Shown here one piece after another: positions 25,916-35,536 of a stretch of DNA of 64,000 nt (positions are counted from its first letter, which is position 1; each line of letters opens with the position of its first letter). The position numbers and the translations under genes are program-made. The notes beneath the pieces were generated by a model, which saw only the letters and a program-made list of their open reading frames with translations, had not been told where the DNA came from and did no database searches. The DNA is from JAHEZL01 sp964406465. Its GTDB lineage: Bacteria > Bacteroidota > Bacteroidia > Flavobacteriales_C > GCA-002722245. The DNA lies in NCBI GenBank assembly GCA_964406465.1, contig CAYORT010000017.1, forward strand, positions 1-64,000, read 5' to 3'.

Positions 25916-28900
25916 TTTAGCAGTGTGATATTTCCTTTTTGATTTATTTCTTTCCCTGTTTTGTTGTTGGTTGCAGTAATGTAATACACAAATGTTCCTT
26001 CGTTTTGCAAGGTGCCATTGAATGTGCCATCCCAGTAATGTTGTATGTTATCAGTTTTAAAAACTTGTTGGCCCCATCTATTGTAAATGGTGAACTCAAT
26101 TAAGGTAACATCTCCTGCATTTAATATTTTTACATAGTCGTTGTTTCCATCGCCATTTGGAGTGAAGCCCGATACTACCTTAACGAAATCTTCGGGTGAT
26201 ACACGCACCACCTTTTTGGTGCTATCAACACAATTTCCTTCGTTTGATGCATATAGCGTTACGGTGTATTCGCCATTTTTAAAAAAGTCGTGAGAAGGAT
26301 TGGGTTGAGAAGAGGTGCTGTTGTCGCTTATTTTCCATAGCCATATAGAAGTATTGTCGCAATTTTCGGTGAAATCAACGGTTGAGTTTACGGTAGGATG
26401 TTCGGGCGCAAATGTAAATTTAGCAAGCGGGGGAAGCATTGATTTTAAAACGATGAGCGAATCGATGTGGCATAAATTATTTGCGTAATCAATATACATG
26501 TGGAAGTATTGATCACCTGTGGTATTAATATTAAACTTAGCGTATGTGCTATCAATTTGTTCGTTGTTGTGGGTCCATAACCATTTGTTGATTTTTACCT
26601 GTGGGTCGTTATTCTTTACTTTAAAGATGGCAGAGTATGGAATACAAAATGTTTTGGAGAGGGTATCTAAAGTTAATTGCGGACTCCTAAACACAGCTAC
26701 TTGTTTTGAAGTGTTGCTGGTGCATCCTTTTATTACAGAGGTAGAAATTAATTTCACATCAAAAGTGTCTTGCGCTGCATAAGCATGCAGTGGGTCTTTT
26801 TGAATGCTGTAATTTAAATCGCCAAAATCCCATTGATAAGATGTAGCGAATTGAGATGTGCTTTTGTTGGTGAATTGTACATTACCCAACTTACAAAGTA
26901 ATGTGTCACTCAAATCAAAATTGGCAATAACTTTTTCTGCGAAAACATTTTGTGTGCTCAACACCGCAGAGCAGTTGTTGCTATCTAATAATTGAATTTG
27001 CGGACTATAAAAACCCTTGGAGTTGTATTGGTGCGTAATATTTCCTGGATTTGCTATATAGGAGTAAGATTGAATATTTCCATCGCCAAAATTCCAAGTG
27101 TAAAAGTCGGTTTCATTAAAATTTTGAACGAAAGTACTCGTAAAGGGCACACAGCCCGAATCTCCTTGAATGCTATATGAGCCGTAAGGACCATTAACAA
27201 CGATGTAGTTTGTTTTAGTTAATGAAGAGCTGCATCCGTTTTTGGTGGTGGCTGTTAATTTTACATTGTATTTTCCCGGATGCGTATAGTTGTTGATGGG
27301 GTTCTTTGCATAAGATACAGAGCCCTCTTGGAAATCCCATTTCCATTGTGTTACATCAGTAATTGAGGAGTCGCTAAAAGTTGCTAAAAATGGTGAACAA
27401 TCTCCAACCGAATCAATGGCGCTGAACTTCACTGTTGGGTAATTTTCTACATCAATTAAGTTAGACTTTAGTAGGGTGTCTTTGCAACCAAACGTGTTGG
27501 TGGTAACAAGCATAACATCAAAAAGTCCGTTTTGATTGTAAATACATCTTGGGTTTGTAAGATTTGATGTGTCTCCTTGTCCGAAATCCCATCTATATTT
27601 AAAGCCTAGTCCGGTAGATAAATTGCTAAATTTTATGGTGTCACCATAGCAAGCCAAAGTTTTACTTTCAGAGAAAGAGGCATAAGGTTTTGAAATACTT
27701 ACAAAATTCGCTTTGTAGATGGAATCGGTGCAGCCAGCGTTATTTTTAAGAAATAAGCTTACGCCGTAATTGCCCACTTTGAAATATTGATGCTGCGGAT
27801 TTATTTGAGAAGAGGTGGTGTTATCACCAAATCTCCATCTACGCAAAGTATAAGGTTTTGTGCTGTAAGATGAATCGCTAAAATTTATTATGTCGGCACC
27901 ACAGGCACTGTTTTTATCCACTCCAAAATTGGCACTAACGCCATCAATATAAATGGTGTCTAAATGCACTGTGGAACATTGGGTATAGCTAATAATTTCA
28001 TTTACTGCAGATGGTATCAAAGAGTAGGTGTATGAGCGAATTACAAAGGTTCCTGTGTCTTGATAAATATAGTCAACTGTATCTACGGCACCTCCTGCAA
28101 GCGTTTCTCCGTTGCCGAAATCAAATTCTCTTTTAGAAAGCTGACCATAAACAGGAGAGCTAATGTTGATGATGCGTACAGGAGATCCCTTGCAGCCTTT
28201 TTTAGGAATATATACTTTTTGAATAATTGAATCTACAGTGACGGTTTTTACATTACTATTTGTGCATAGTTCTTGTGAATTGCTTGCGCTTATGCTGATG
28301 CTATAGGTGCCAGGTTTAGTGAAGTGTACAAAGGTGGTGTCGTCTCCCTTGATTTTAGCGAGAGTGTCGCTGCTTTGGTTGTTTACCACATTGAAATGAT
28401 TGGTTTTTGTATTACCAAAAGATCCATCAAATAAACCTACTTCAAATGGAGGTGTGCATGAAGCTAGGCTAAATTCTCCATTAGGAAAAGCAAAGGAAGG
28501 AGCAGCCATGTTATGTTTAATGTAAAATGGTTTTTTTACTTCAGCATAACAGCCATTATTTCCCACAATCATGTGAATGTAATGTAGTCCGGTATCTGGT
28601 CTAGTGTCATAAGCGTATAATGTTCCTCCATTCAAGAATGTAGTGTAATCTATCTTTTTACTGAATATCTTATTTTGGTTTTTTACCGAGGTGTAGTTGG
28701 CAGTTGCAACATTATAGCCAGAGTCGGGACAAGCGACAGGTCGTTTATTTTGGTTAGGCAAAATATTGTTGTTTCCTCCATACCAATCCCAGCACCAATA
28801 ATTGGCTTTTACTCCATTGGCATAGGTGCTTATATCGGCAAAATTATGGGCGCCATAGAAACATGATGAATCGGCATCCATCGTGAAATTGGTACTGGTA

Positions 28901-30477
28901 GGTAGAACACCTGTTTTCACTAGTTTTTTGTAAATAGTGGTGTCCACACAACCCGAATCATTTTGAACAATAAGTTGAACATCATATATGCCCGATTGAT
29001 TGTAGATGTGTGAAGGGTTTTTTAGCGTTGAAGTATTGTTTGATCCACTGGCTTGGTCTCCAAAGTTCCATTTATAAGAAACGATGTTCGCGTTGGGGGA
29101 GTAACTAGTGCTTTTAAAGCCAACATTGAGTGGAGCGCAACCTGTAAAAGGGGTGTCGGGTACCACCACAGCTACTGGAAAAGGGAAAGGAAAATCTACT
29201 GTGTCGGCATCTTTACAACCCCACGTATTGGTAACAGTAAGAATTGTGCGGGCGTATTGCGGAGGTGCAGTGAAAGTATTCGATGGGTTTTTTACAGTTG
29301 AATTTGTTCCGCTCGAAAATTTCCAATCGTATGTGATTTTTGTACCAATACTGTTATTGGTGAAATTAACTTTAAATGGGGCTTTGCAGGGAAGAGCTGA
29401 ATAACTAAATGAGGCGTTCGGACTCACATACGTTTTTACCACGGTATCAAAGCAAGTATTGCTGTAAATGCTTTTTAGGGTGATGTTATAGCTTCCCTTG
29501 CTATAAAGATGAGATGGATTTTTTGAAGTGGAGGTATCGCCGTCACCAAAGTCCCATTCGCTCTTAGTAGCAGGAATCGTAGTGTTGTTAAGGTTCAATG
29601 AGAATTTGTTGCTGCTGTTGCATGATGCTGTGAAATCAAAGGAGGCAATGTATTTTGCTATCATTATGTTCTTGGTGATGCTCGATGAGCAGTTAGAGCC
29701 CCCACTAGTTACTGTAAGTTTCACGGGGATAGTGTCGAACGCGAAATAGGTATGAACTGGCGATTTTGCATTAGAAGTTGCACCTCCTCCAAACTCCCAC
29801 GAATAAGAAAGGTTTAATCCACTAGATTTATCTGTGAAATGAATATCTGCAGGGAGGGTACAAACAAAAGAATCGGCAATAAAGTTAGCTTTTGGTTGAT
29901 TAATATTGATGTAATTGGTTTTTGTGGTCGATGCTTTGCAGCCATTGGCATCGGTTACCTGAAGATAAACGGTATATTTCCCATCTTGATTGTAAAGGTG
30001 AGTAGGATTTTGAGCATTCGATATTTGTCCGTCACCAAAACTCCAAAACCACCCACTTACCGCAGCCGACTGTGGAATAGAAAGGTCGGTAAATTTAAGC
30101 GCTTCATTGCCACATAAATCGGTTTTGTTGGCGCTAAGTTCGGCTATCGGCGCACCATAAACAGTGATGGTTGTAGTTTTTGCATTGCTTCCGCCCACGC
30201 CATTAGCGGTAAGTGTTACCGTGTAAATACCTGGCTGAGCATACAAAGCGCTGGTGTGCACATTGTTTGATGTTTTGCCATTTCCTAAATCCCAAGAATA
30301 AGAATTGGCATTGCTGGAAGTGTTGGTGAAATTGATTAATACGGGGGCGCATCCACTTAAGGCATCGGCTGTGAAATTGGCTGTGGTTTGGGCAAAGAGG
30401 TATAAGTTCGGTAATAAAATTAAAACCAATTGTAATATCCAATTCCTTAGAAAAGTTCCAAATCCCTTAGTAACCAT
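25912..30477 (-). CDS. Giant PKD-repeat surface protein with T9SS type B sorting domain
   Basis: A 1521-residue protein with an N-terminal signal anchor-like peptide ending NLYLFAQ. About 13 PKD domains follow, each with WxFGDG...NPxHxY...G.Y.V.L (for example WSFGDGQISNAQNPTHLY, WDFGDGDTSTSKNPSHLY, WRFGDNTTSSQINPQHQY); some are degenerate. The last 90 residues, VSGFTPNGDGNNDYVKI...IYNRWGQQVF...YITATN...NITLLK, are the gliding-motility-associated (CHU_C) type B sorting domain. It is likely an extracellular adhesin or matrix filament moved or displayed by the T9SS. Paired cysteines in many repeats suggest disulfides. Confidence 0.93.
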   Translation of the reverse strand: MVTKGFGTFLRNWILQLVLILLPNLYLFAQTTANFTADALSGCAPVLINFTNTSSNANSYSWDLGNGKTSNNVHTSALYAQPGIYTVTLTANGVGGSNAKTTTITVYGAPIAELSANKTDLCGNEALKFTDLSIPQSAAVSGWFWSFGDGQISNAQNPTHLYNQDGKYTVYLQVTDANGCKASTTKTNYININQPKANFIADSFVCTLPADIHFTDKSSGLNLSYSWEFGGGATSNAKSPVHTYFAFDTIPVKLTVTSGGSNCSSSITKNIMIAKYIASFDFTASCNSSNKFSLNLNNTTIPATKSEWDFGDGDTSTSKNPSHLYSKGSYNITLKSIYSNTCFDTVVKTYVSPNASFSYSALPCKAPFKVNFTNNSIGTKITYDWKFSSGTNSTVKNPSNTFTAPPQYARTILTVTNTWGCKDADTVDFPFPFPVAVVVPDTPFTGCAPLNVGFKSTSYSPNANIVSYKWNFGDQASGSNNTSTLKNPSHIYNQSGIYDVQLIVQNDSGCVDTTIYKKLVKTGVLPTSTNFTMDADSSCFYGAHNFADISTYANGVKANYWCWDWYGGNNNILPNQNKRPVACPDSGYNVATANYTSVKNQNKIFSKKIDYTTFLNGGTLYAYDTRPDTGLHYIHMIVGNNGCYAEVKKPFYIKHNMAAPSFAFPNGEFSLASCTPPFEVGLFDGSFGNTKTNHFNVVNNQSSDTLAKIKGDDTTFVHFTKPGTYSISISASNSQELCTNSNVKTVTVDSIIQKVYIPKKGCKGSPVRIINISSPVYGQLSKREFDFGNGETLAGGAVDTVDYIYQDTGTFVIRSYTYSLIPSAVNEIISYTQCSTVHLDTIYIDGVSANFGVDKNSACGADIINFSDSSYSTKPYTLRRWRFGDNTTSSQINPQHQYFKVGNYGVSLFLKNNAGCTDSIYKANFVSISKPYASFSESKTLACYGDTIKFSNLSTGLGFKYRWDFGQGDTSNLTNPRCIYNQNGLFDVMLVTTNTFGCKDTLLKSNLIDVENYPTVKFSAIDSVGDCSPFLATFSDSSITDVTQWKWDFQEGSVSYAKNPINNYTHPGKYNVKLTATTKNGCSSSLTKTNYIVVNGPYGSYSIQGDSGCVPFTSTFVQNFNETDFYTWNFGDGNIQSYSYIANPGNITHQYNSKGFYSPQIQLLDSNNCSAVLSTQNVFAEKVIANFDLSDTLLCKLGNVQFTNKSTSQFATSYQWDFGDLNYSIQKDPLHAYAAQDTFDVKLISTSVIKGCTSNTSKQVAVFRSPQLTLDTLSKTFCIPYSAIFKVKNNDPQVKINKWLWTHNNEQIDSTYAKFNINTTGDQYFHMYIDYANNLCHIDSLIVLKSMLPPLAKFTFAPEHPTVNSTVDFTENCDNTSIWLWKISDNSTSSQPNPSHDFFKNGEYTVTLYASNEGNCVDSTKKVVRVSPEDFVKVVSGFTPNGDGNNDYVKILNAGDVTLIEFTIYNRWGQQVFKTDNIQHYWDGTFNGTLQNEGTFVYYITATNNKTGKEINQKGNITLLK

Positions 30478-30490
30478 AAAATAGAAGTGG

Positions 30491-30521
30491 CGAAAATAGA
30501 GATTATAAGTGTTTTGGTCAA
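30491..30521 (-). promoter_or_regulatory. Candidate promoter for the PKD-PorP-OmpA operon
   Basis: On the minus strand TTG (30521-30519), 20 nt, TATTTTCG (30498-30491) resembles the Bacteroidota TTTG / TAnnTTTG promoter with one mismatch. It sits 14 nt before the ATG. The fumarase promoter must also lie in this 115-bp divergent gap; a TAAATTTA at about 30564 is a weak candidate. Confidence 0.35.
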
Positions 30522-30592
30522 TAAATATTCTTATATGCTCTATACTTTCTGTTTAGATTATTAAATTTACCGCGCAACAAAAAAATAAACCT

Positions 30593-32197
30593 ATGTCTGA
30601 ATTTATCTACCAAAAGCCATTTCCTTTAAAAAAGGACTCTACTCAATACAAATTAATTAGTAAAGACCATGTTTCTACTATTCAGGTAGACGGAAGAGAA
30701 ATCTTAAAGGTTGCTCCCGAAGCCCTTGAGCTTATTGCACAAGAAGCGATGGTTGACATCTCATTTTTATTAAGAACGGCTCACTTGGAAAAAGTGGCAA
30801 AAATTCTTGATGATCCAGAGGCTACCGATAACGATAGATTTGTTGCTTACACCTTACTTCAAAACGCTAAAATTGCGGCAGAAGGGCAGTTGCCTTCTTG
30901 CCAAGATACCGGTACTGCCATCGTGATGGGTAAAAAGGGGGAGAACGTTTTCACTGGAGTAGATGATGAAATGTACCTTTCTAAAGGAATTTACAATACT
31001 TTCAAGCAACGCAACTTGCGTTTTTCGCAATTGGTGCCTTTAAGCATGTTTGAAGAGAAAAACACTGGTACCAACTTGCCGGCTCAAATAGATTTGTATG
31101 CCGAACAAGGCAATGAATACAAATTCTTGTTTTTGGCAAAGGGTGGAGGTTCTGCCAACAAAACCTACTTGTATCAGCAAACTAAAGCGTTGCTCAACGA
31201 GAAAAGTTTGGTTGAATTTATTACTGCTAAAATCAAAGATTTAGGTACTTCTGCTTGCCCTCCGTACCACTTGGCTGTGGTGATTGGTGGTACATCTGCT
31301 GAAGCTAATTTGAAAGCAGTTAAGATGGCAAGTGCAGGGTATTATGATGAATTGCCAACAGAAGGGAATATGGGCGGACAAGCCATTCGTGATTTACAGT
31401 GGGAGGAGAGAATTCATAAGATTTGTCAGGACAGCACTATTGGTGCTCAATTTGGAGGTAAGTATTTTACCCACGATGTTAAGGTAATTCGTTTGCCGCG
31501 TCACGCTGCTTCTTGTCCGGTAGGTATTGGCGTAAGCTGCTCAGCCGATAGAAATATCAAAGGGAAAATCACTAAAGACGGAATTTTTCTTGAGCAGTTA
31601 GAGACCAATCCGGGTAGATTTGTGCCAGCAAAAGCTCCTCATTTAGAGAAAGCAGTGGAGATTGATTTGAATATGCCAATGGCCGAAATTCTTAAAATCT
31701 TGTCTCAATATCCAATTAAAACTCGTTTGAATTTGCGCGGTACTTTAATTGTGGCAAGAGATGTGGCTCACGCTAAAATTAAAGAGTTGATTGATGCTGG
31801 AAAGCCAATGCCAGATTATTTCAAAAATCATCCTATATATTATGCCGGACCAGCGAAAACTCCAGAGGGAATGCCATCGGGAAGCTTTGGTCCAACTACA
31901 GCAGGAAGAATGGATTCATACGTTGAGCAGTTTCAATCTGTGGGTGGTTCAATGATTATGTTGGCCAAAGGAAATCGTTCTGCAGCGGTGCGCAATGCTT
32001 GTAAAACTTATGGTGGCTTCTATTTAGGTTCGATAGGCGGACCAGCTGCTATTCTTGCAAAACAAAATATCAAATCGGTGGAGGTTGTTGATTTCCCTGA
32101 ATTAGGTATGGAGGCAGTGCGCAAAATTGAAGTAGAAAATTTCCCAGCTTTTATCGTTTGTGATGATAAGGGGAACGACTTCTTTGCGAATATTTAA
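30593..32197 (+). CDS. Class I fumarate hydratase ([4Fe-4S])
   Basis: A 534-residue FumA/FumB-type enzyme, interconverting fumarate and malate in the TCA cycle. Three cysteines match the E. coli FumA cluster ligands in spacing: C103 (PSCQDTGT), C222 (TSACPPYH) and C316 (GVSCSADR). Both N-terminal alpha and C-terminal beta domains are fused, with PIYYAGPAKTPEGMPSGSFGPTTAGRMD typical of the beta part. Oxygen sensitivity is expected of the class. It is unrelated to the small secreted proteins that follow 17 nt downstream. Confidence 0.95.
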   Translation: MSEFIYQKPFPLKKDSTQYKLISKDHVSTIQVDGREILKVAPEALELIAQEAMVDISFLLRTAHLEKVAKILDDPEATDNDRFVAYTLLQNAKIAAEGQLPSCQDTGTAIVMGKKGENVFTGVDDEMYLSKGIYNTFKQRNLRFSQLVPLSMFEEKNTGTNLPAQIDLYAEQGNEYKFLFLAKGGGSANKTYLYQQTKALLNEKSLVEFITAKIKDLGTSACPPYHLAVVIGGTSAEANLKAVKMASAGYYDELPTEGNMGGQAIRDLQWEERIHKICQDSTIGAQFGGKYFTHDVKVIRLPRHAASCPVGIGVSCSADRNIKGKITKDGIFLEQLETNPGRFVPAKAPHLEKAVEIDLNMPMAEILKILSQYPIKTRLNLRGTLIVARDVAHAKIKELIDAGKPMPDYFKNHPIYYAGPAKTPEGMPSGSFGPTTAGRMDSYVEQFQSVGGSMIMLAKGNRSAAVRNACKTYGGFYLGSIGGPAAILAKQNIKSVEVVDFPELGMEAVRKIEVENFPAFIVCDDKGNDFFANI

Positions 32198-32214
32198 TTT
32201 TTAATCTACTACTT

Positions 32215-32676
32215 ATGAAAAAAGCTTTAATGCTTGTTGCTGTGATGATTTCTTCAATTTCATTCTCGCAAGATGTTACTGGAAAATACAAGCTAAAATA
32301 TGCTTGCTATAAAAATGATACAGTTCTTACCTCAGACAGCAATGCAACTAAAGCCTTTGCCTACAAAGTTGCAAAAGGTCAAAATCCAGAAATGACCAAG
32401 GCCGATAGTGCTGATAAATCTGGACTAATTTTATTTAGTATTGACCTGTTTAATGCTTTTACATTAAATATGAAGCCAAACAACGAATATTGGTTGATTG
32501 GCTTTGTTAAGGATGAAGAAGGTACAAAAAACGGGGAGTATAAAGTGAAAAAAAATGTACTTACAGTAACCACCAAAAGTGGTAAAGAGGAGATTTACAC
32601 CATTGAAACAGTGAAAGGCCATCAATACCTAACGAGAACGAAAAATGGATTGTCGTTTATGTTTGAAAAGCAGTAG
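32215..32676 (+). CDS. Small secreted protein, tandem paralogue 1
   Basis: A 153-residue protein with a clear signal peptide (MKKALMLVAVMISSISFSQ). The mature start VTGKYKLKYACYKNDTV recurs almost unchanged in the next gene. The rest alternates beta strands (NNEYWLIGFVKDEEG, NVLTVTTKSGKEEIYTIE), lipocalin-like in feel but without a recognisable motif. Family unknown to me. It lies 17 nt after fumarase and 25 nt before its paralogue. Confidence 0.7.
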   Translation: MKKALMLVAVMISSISFSQDVTGKYKLKYACYKNDTVLTSDSNATKAFAYKVAKGQNPEMTKADSADKSGLILFSIDLFNAFTLNMKPNNEYWLIGFVKDEEGTKNGEYKVKKNVLTVTTKSGKEEIYTIETVKGHQYLTRTKNGLSFMFEKQ

Positions 32677-32701
32677 TTGTCAATACAAAACTTACCTTGC
32701 A

Positions 32702-33121
32702 ATGAGGAGATTACTCTTTCTGTTGTTATTTGTTTTTCCCTTGTTTTCATTTGCGCATAGTGTTAGTGGGAAATACAAGCTTATATATTTATGTTATAAA
32801 AATGATACGGTTGAAGTGTTGGACACATCTTCCGTGAAAAGGGTTGTGTTAAAAATCATAAAAGATTCCAAAGCATTAGATTCCGCAGCATTTGATAAAG
32901 AATTAATGGATTCTTTTTTGTTTTGCCTGAAGACCTTTGTGAATTTGACATTGAGAATGGAGAGCGATGGTAAATATCACCTCAGTGGTTATATCGATAA
33001 TTCTAAAGTCACAATTGATTTTAGTAATGAGGAGCTTGTTTCCTTATTCAATTTGAGGGGGCACCAAATAGTGTCAATTACTCAACAAGGAGTGACTTAT
33101 TTGTTTGAGTTACTACAGTAG
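32702..33121 (+). CDS. Small secreted protein, tandem paralogue 2
   Basis: A 139-residue protein. I chose the ATG giving MRRLLFLLLFVFPLFSFAHS, a signal peptide; an upstream ATG would add 19 residues with no signal character. SVSGKYKLIYLCYKNDTVEV parallels paralogue 1, and the shared layout (SGKYKL.Y.CYKNDTV, then a hydrophobic helix-like segment, then GKYHLSGY / NEYWLIGF, then a final GHQ....T...G....FE) supports a duplication followed by strong divergence. The function is unknown. Confidence 0.7.
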   Translation: MRRLLFLLLFVFPLFSFAHSVSGKYKLIYLCYKNDTVEVLDTSSVKRVVLKIIKDSKALDSAAFDKELMDSFLFCLKTFVNLTLRMESDGKYHLSGYIDNSKVTIDFSNEELVSLFNLRGHQIVSITQQGVTYLFELLQ

Positions 33122-33223
33122 TTTTTTGTTGGATTTATTGCGCGTGCGTTTTATATCCAGTTCGTCTTTGATTTAATTTAGGGTAAAAAATTTTTGCAAT
33201 GACGCACTAGGTAAAAGAGATGC

Positions 33224-34207
33224 TTATTTAACCGCCTCCGCCAACAACTGCACCTTATCCACCGGCACAACACCTACCTTTTCGCAAACCAATCCGCCGG
33301 CAAGATTTGAAATTCTAACAATTTCTTCGTCGCTTAAGCCAGCTGCAAGAGCAAGAGATGCAACTGCAATAACAGTGTCGCCAGCGCCACTTACATCGGC
33401 GATGTTGCGAATTTCTGCAGGAACATGAATTTCTTTTTCGCCACAAATCAAAGCGCCTTTTTCAGAAAGGGTGATCAATAGCTTGTCGATATTCAATTCG
33501 TTTTTGAATTGTTTGGCTTTGGCTTTCAATGTATCTAAGTTGAATACATCCCAATCTATCTTGGTGCCTTCTACAAATTCTTTCAAGTTAGGCTTAAACA
33601 TGGTAGCGCCTTTGTATTGAAAGAAATTCGATTTTTTAGGGTCAACGGTAACCGGAATATTTTTGGCTTTCGCCATAGCGATAGTTTCGCTTATCACTTT
33701 CTCTGTTAAAACACCCTTGTTGTAATCTTCTAAAATGATCACATCAATTTTTTTGCTGTTGAGCAAAGAAGCTATCTTTTCAAGGAAAGCTTTCTCTGAT
33801 TGAGTATCAAGGTACTCTGTAGTTTCTTCATCTACGCGCAACATATGATGCGCCGAGCTTATGATGCGGGTTTTAGAAGTGGTTTTTCGTGTTTTATCGA
33901 TCACCATTCCTTCTGCAGAAAGATTGCTTTCTTTCAATAATTCTAAGAAAGATTCGCCTTTGCTGTCGTTGCCAATTACTCCGCAAAGTATAGGGTTTGC
34001 ACCTAAAGCAACAATGTTTAAAGCTACGTTGGCAGCACCACCCAAACGATTTTCACGTTTGCTGATTGATACCACTGGAACAGGAGCTTCGGGAGAGATT
34101 CGGGAAACATGTCCCCATAAATAAGCATCCACCATTGAATCTCCAACAATCAAAACTGTTTGAGTGTTAAATGTATTGAAAGCTTTATTTATTTGTTCAA
34201 TGTTCAA
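33224..34207 (-). CDS. D-glycero-beta-D-manno-heptose-7-phosphate kinase (RfaE1/HldA-like)
   Basis: A 327-residue PfkB/ribokinase-family kinase. VLIVGDSMVDAYLWGHVSRISPEAPVPVV near the N-terminus is the signature of the HldE kinase domain, which phosphorylates heptose-7-phosphate at C1 for LPS-core heptose. The C-terminal anion-hole motif VSGAGDT with catalytic Asp is present. The cytidylyltransferase domain found in fused HldE is missing, so it is the stand-alone form. The start is TTG inside the last TTGAACA heptad of an upstream repeat array; an in-frame TGA lies just upstream and no ATG is available. Confidence 0.88.
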   Translation of the reverse strand: MNIEQINKAFNTFNTQTVLIVGDSMVDAYLWGHVSRISPEAPVPVVSISKRENRLGGAANVALNIVALGANPILCGVIGNDSKGESFLELLKESNLSAEGMVIDKTRKTTSKTRIISSAHHMLRVDEETTEYLDTQSEKAFLEKIASLLNSKKIDVIILEDYNKGVLTEKVISETIAMAKAKNIPVTVDPKKSNFFQYKGATMFKPNLKEFVEGTKIDWDVFNLDTLKAKAKQFKNELNIDKLLITLSEKGALICGEKEIHVPAEIRNIADVSGAGDTVIAVASLALAAGLSDEEIVRISNLAGGLVCEKVGVVPVDKVQLLAEAVK

Positions 34208-34293
34208 TGTTCAATGTTCAATGTTCAATGTTCAGCGTTCAATGTTCAAAGTTGACAATGCTAGCATTGAACTTTGAACATTAAACTTTGAAC
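34194..34293. repeat. Heptad-repeat palindromic array A (between aspB-like and rfaE1 genes)
   Basis: Eight 7-bp units of the TGTTCAA type (34194-34249; five exact, then TGTTCAG, CGTTCAA, TGTTCAA) are followed by a degenerate unit, a palindromic core AATGCTAGCATT, and four inverted units ATTGAAC, TTTGAAC, ATTAAAC, TTTGAAC (34266-34293). It fills the gap between two minus-strand genes, and the last heptad includes the TTG start of the kinase gene. The array would fold into a long AU-rich hairpin in RNA. Confidence 0.9.
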
Positions 34294-34297
34294 GATG

Positions 34298-35497
34298 TTA
34301 ATTTTTTAATTTAGCTAAAGAAGCTTTGATTCTTCCAATAGCTTTAACCAAAACATCATCAGATGTAGCGTAAGAAATACGGATACACTCAGGAGAACCA
34401 AATGAATCACCACCTACGCAAGCCACTAAAGCATCTTCTAACAAGTAAGTTGCTAAGTCGTCACCCGTTTTAATGGTTTTACCGTTGTAAGTTGTTCCTA
34501 AATAGTAAGATGCATCAGGGAAAATATAGAATGCTCCAGCAGGAACGTTCGTTTTCAATCCTGGAATTTCTTTTAACAATCCTAAAACTAAATCTCTTCT
34601 TCTTAAGAAAGCAGTTTTCATTTCGCCAGTTAAAGTTACTCCGCCATTTACCGCAGCGATAGTAGCTTGCTGAGCAATAGTACACGCACCAGAAGTAAAT
34701 TGTCCTTGTAGTTTTGTACAAGCTTTAGCGATCCATTCCGGACCAGCCAAATAACCAATTCTCCAGCCAGTCATAGCAGCACCTTTAGCAACTCCGTTTA
34801 CAGTGAAAACACGGTCTTTAACGAAATCGAATGAAGCCATACTTGCTGTAGCTTCTCCAGTGAAATTGATGTATTCATAGATTTCATCTGCCAACACGTA
34901 CAATTCGTCGTGTTTAACAATTACTCTTGCCAATGCTTCCAACTCAGCTTTAGAATAAACTGAACCAGATGGATTACAAGGTGAAGAATAAACTACCAAT
35001 CTTGTTTTTGGAGTGATAGCAGCTTCTAATTCAGATGGAGTGATTTTAAAGTCGTTTTCGATAGTTGCTTTAACTTCTACTACAACACCACCCGCTAATT
35101 TTACTAAGTCGGCATAGCTCACCCAGTAAGGAGCAGGCAAGATAACTTCGTCGCCCGGATTGATACAAGCCAACATTACATTCGCAATAGAATGTTTAGC
35201 ACCTGTAGAAACTACGATTTGGTTTGGTTTGTATTCAATATTGTTTTCTCTCTTCAATTTTGCAGCAATGGCTTGTTGCAACTCAGGATAACCCGGTACT
35301 GGTGGGTATTTACTAAAGTTATTGTCGATTGCAGCTTTAGCAGCCGCCTTAACAACATCAGGAGTGTTAAAATCGGGTTCACCGATACTTAAACTAATAA
35401 CGTCTAATCCTTGTGCTTTCAATTCGCGACTTTTAGCAGTCATAGCGATTGTAGCCGATTCGATGAGGTCTTGTACTCTTTGTGATACGTGAGCCAT
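34298..35497 (-). CDS. Aspartate aminotransferase, class I/II PLP enzyme
   Basis: A 399-residue fold-type I aminotransferase, likely glutamate-oxaloacetate transaminase. SIGEPDFNTP (37-46), KYPPVPGYPELQQAIA, SSPCNPSGSVY (171-181), VLADEIYEYI (201-210) and the PLP lysine K238 in VAKGAAMTGWRIGY, followed by the R that binds the carboxylate, are all present. The usual Ser before the lysine is Ala here (AKGAAMTGW). Substrate preference (aspartate versus aromatic or other) cannot be read. It is divergent from the PgpH-like gene. Confidence 0.9.
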   Translation of the reverse strand: MAHVSQRVQDLIESATIAMTAKSRELKAQGLDVISLSIGEPDFNTPDVVKAAAKAAIDNNFSKYPPVPGYPELQQAIAAKLKRENNIEYKPNQIVVSTGAKHSIANVMLACINPGDEVILPAPYWVSYADLVKLAGGVVVEVKATIENDFKITPSELEAAITPKTRLVVYSSPCNPSGSVYSKAELEALARVIVKHDELYVLADEIYEYINFTGEATASMASFDFVKDRVFTVNGVAKGAAMTGWRIGYLAGPEWIAKACTKLQGQFTSGACTIAQQATIAAVNGGVTLTGEMKTAFLRRRDLVLGLLKEIPGLKTNVPAGAFYIFPDASYYLGTTYNGKTIKTGDDLATYLLEDALVACVGGDSFGSPECIRISYATSDDVLVKAIGRIKASLAKLKN

Positions 35498-35536
35498 TGT
35501 TTTTGATTTTAAATTAGTGGGGCAAAAATAGTAAAA

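Noticed and set aside
34194..34293. Possible CRISPR array in the heptad repeats
   Set aside because: The unit is 7 bp with no unique spacers; the two halves are inverted, and there are no cas genes nearby.
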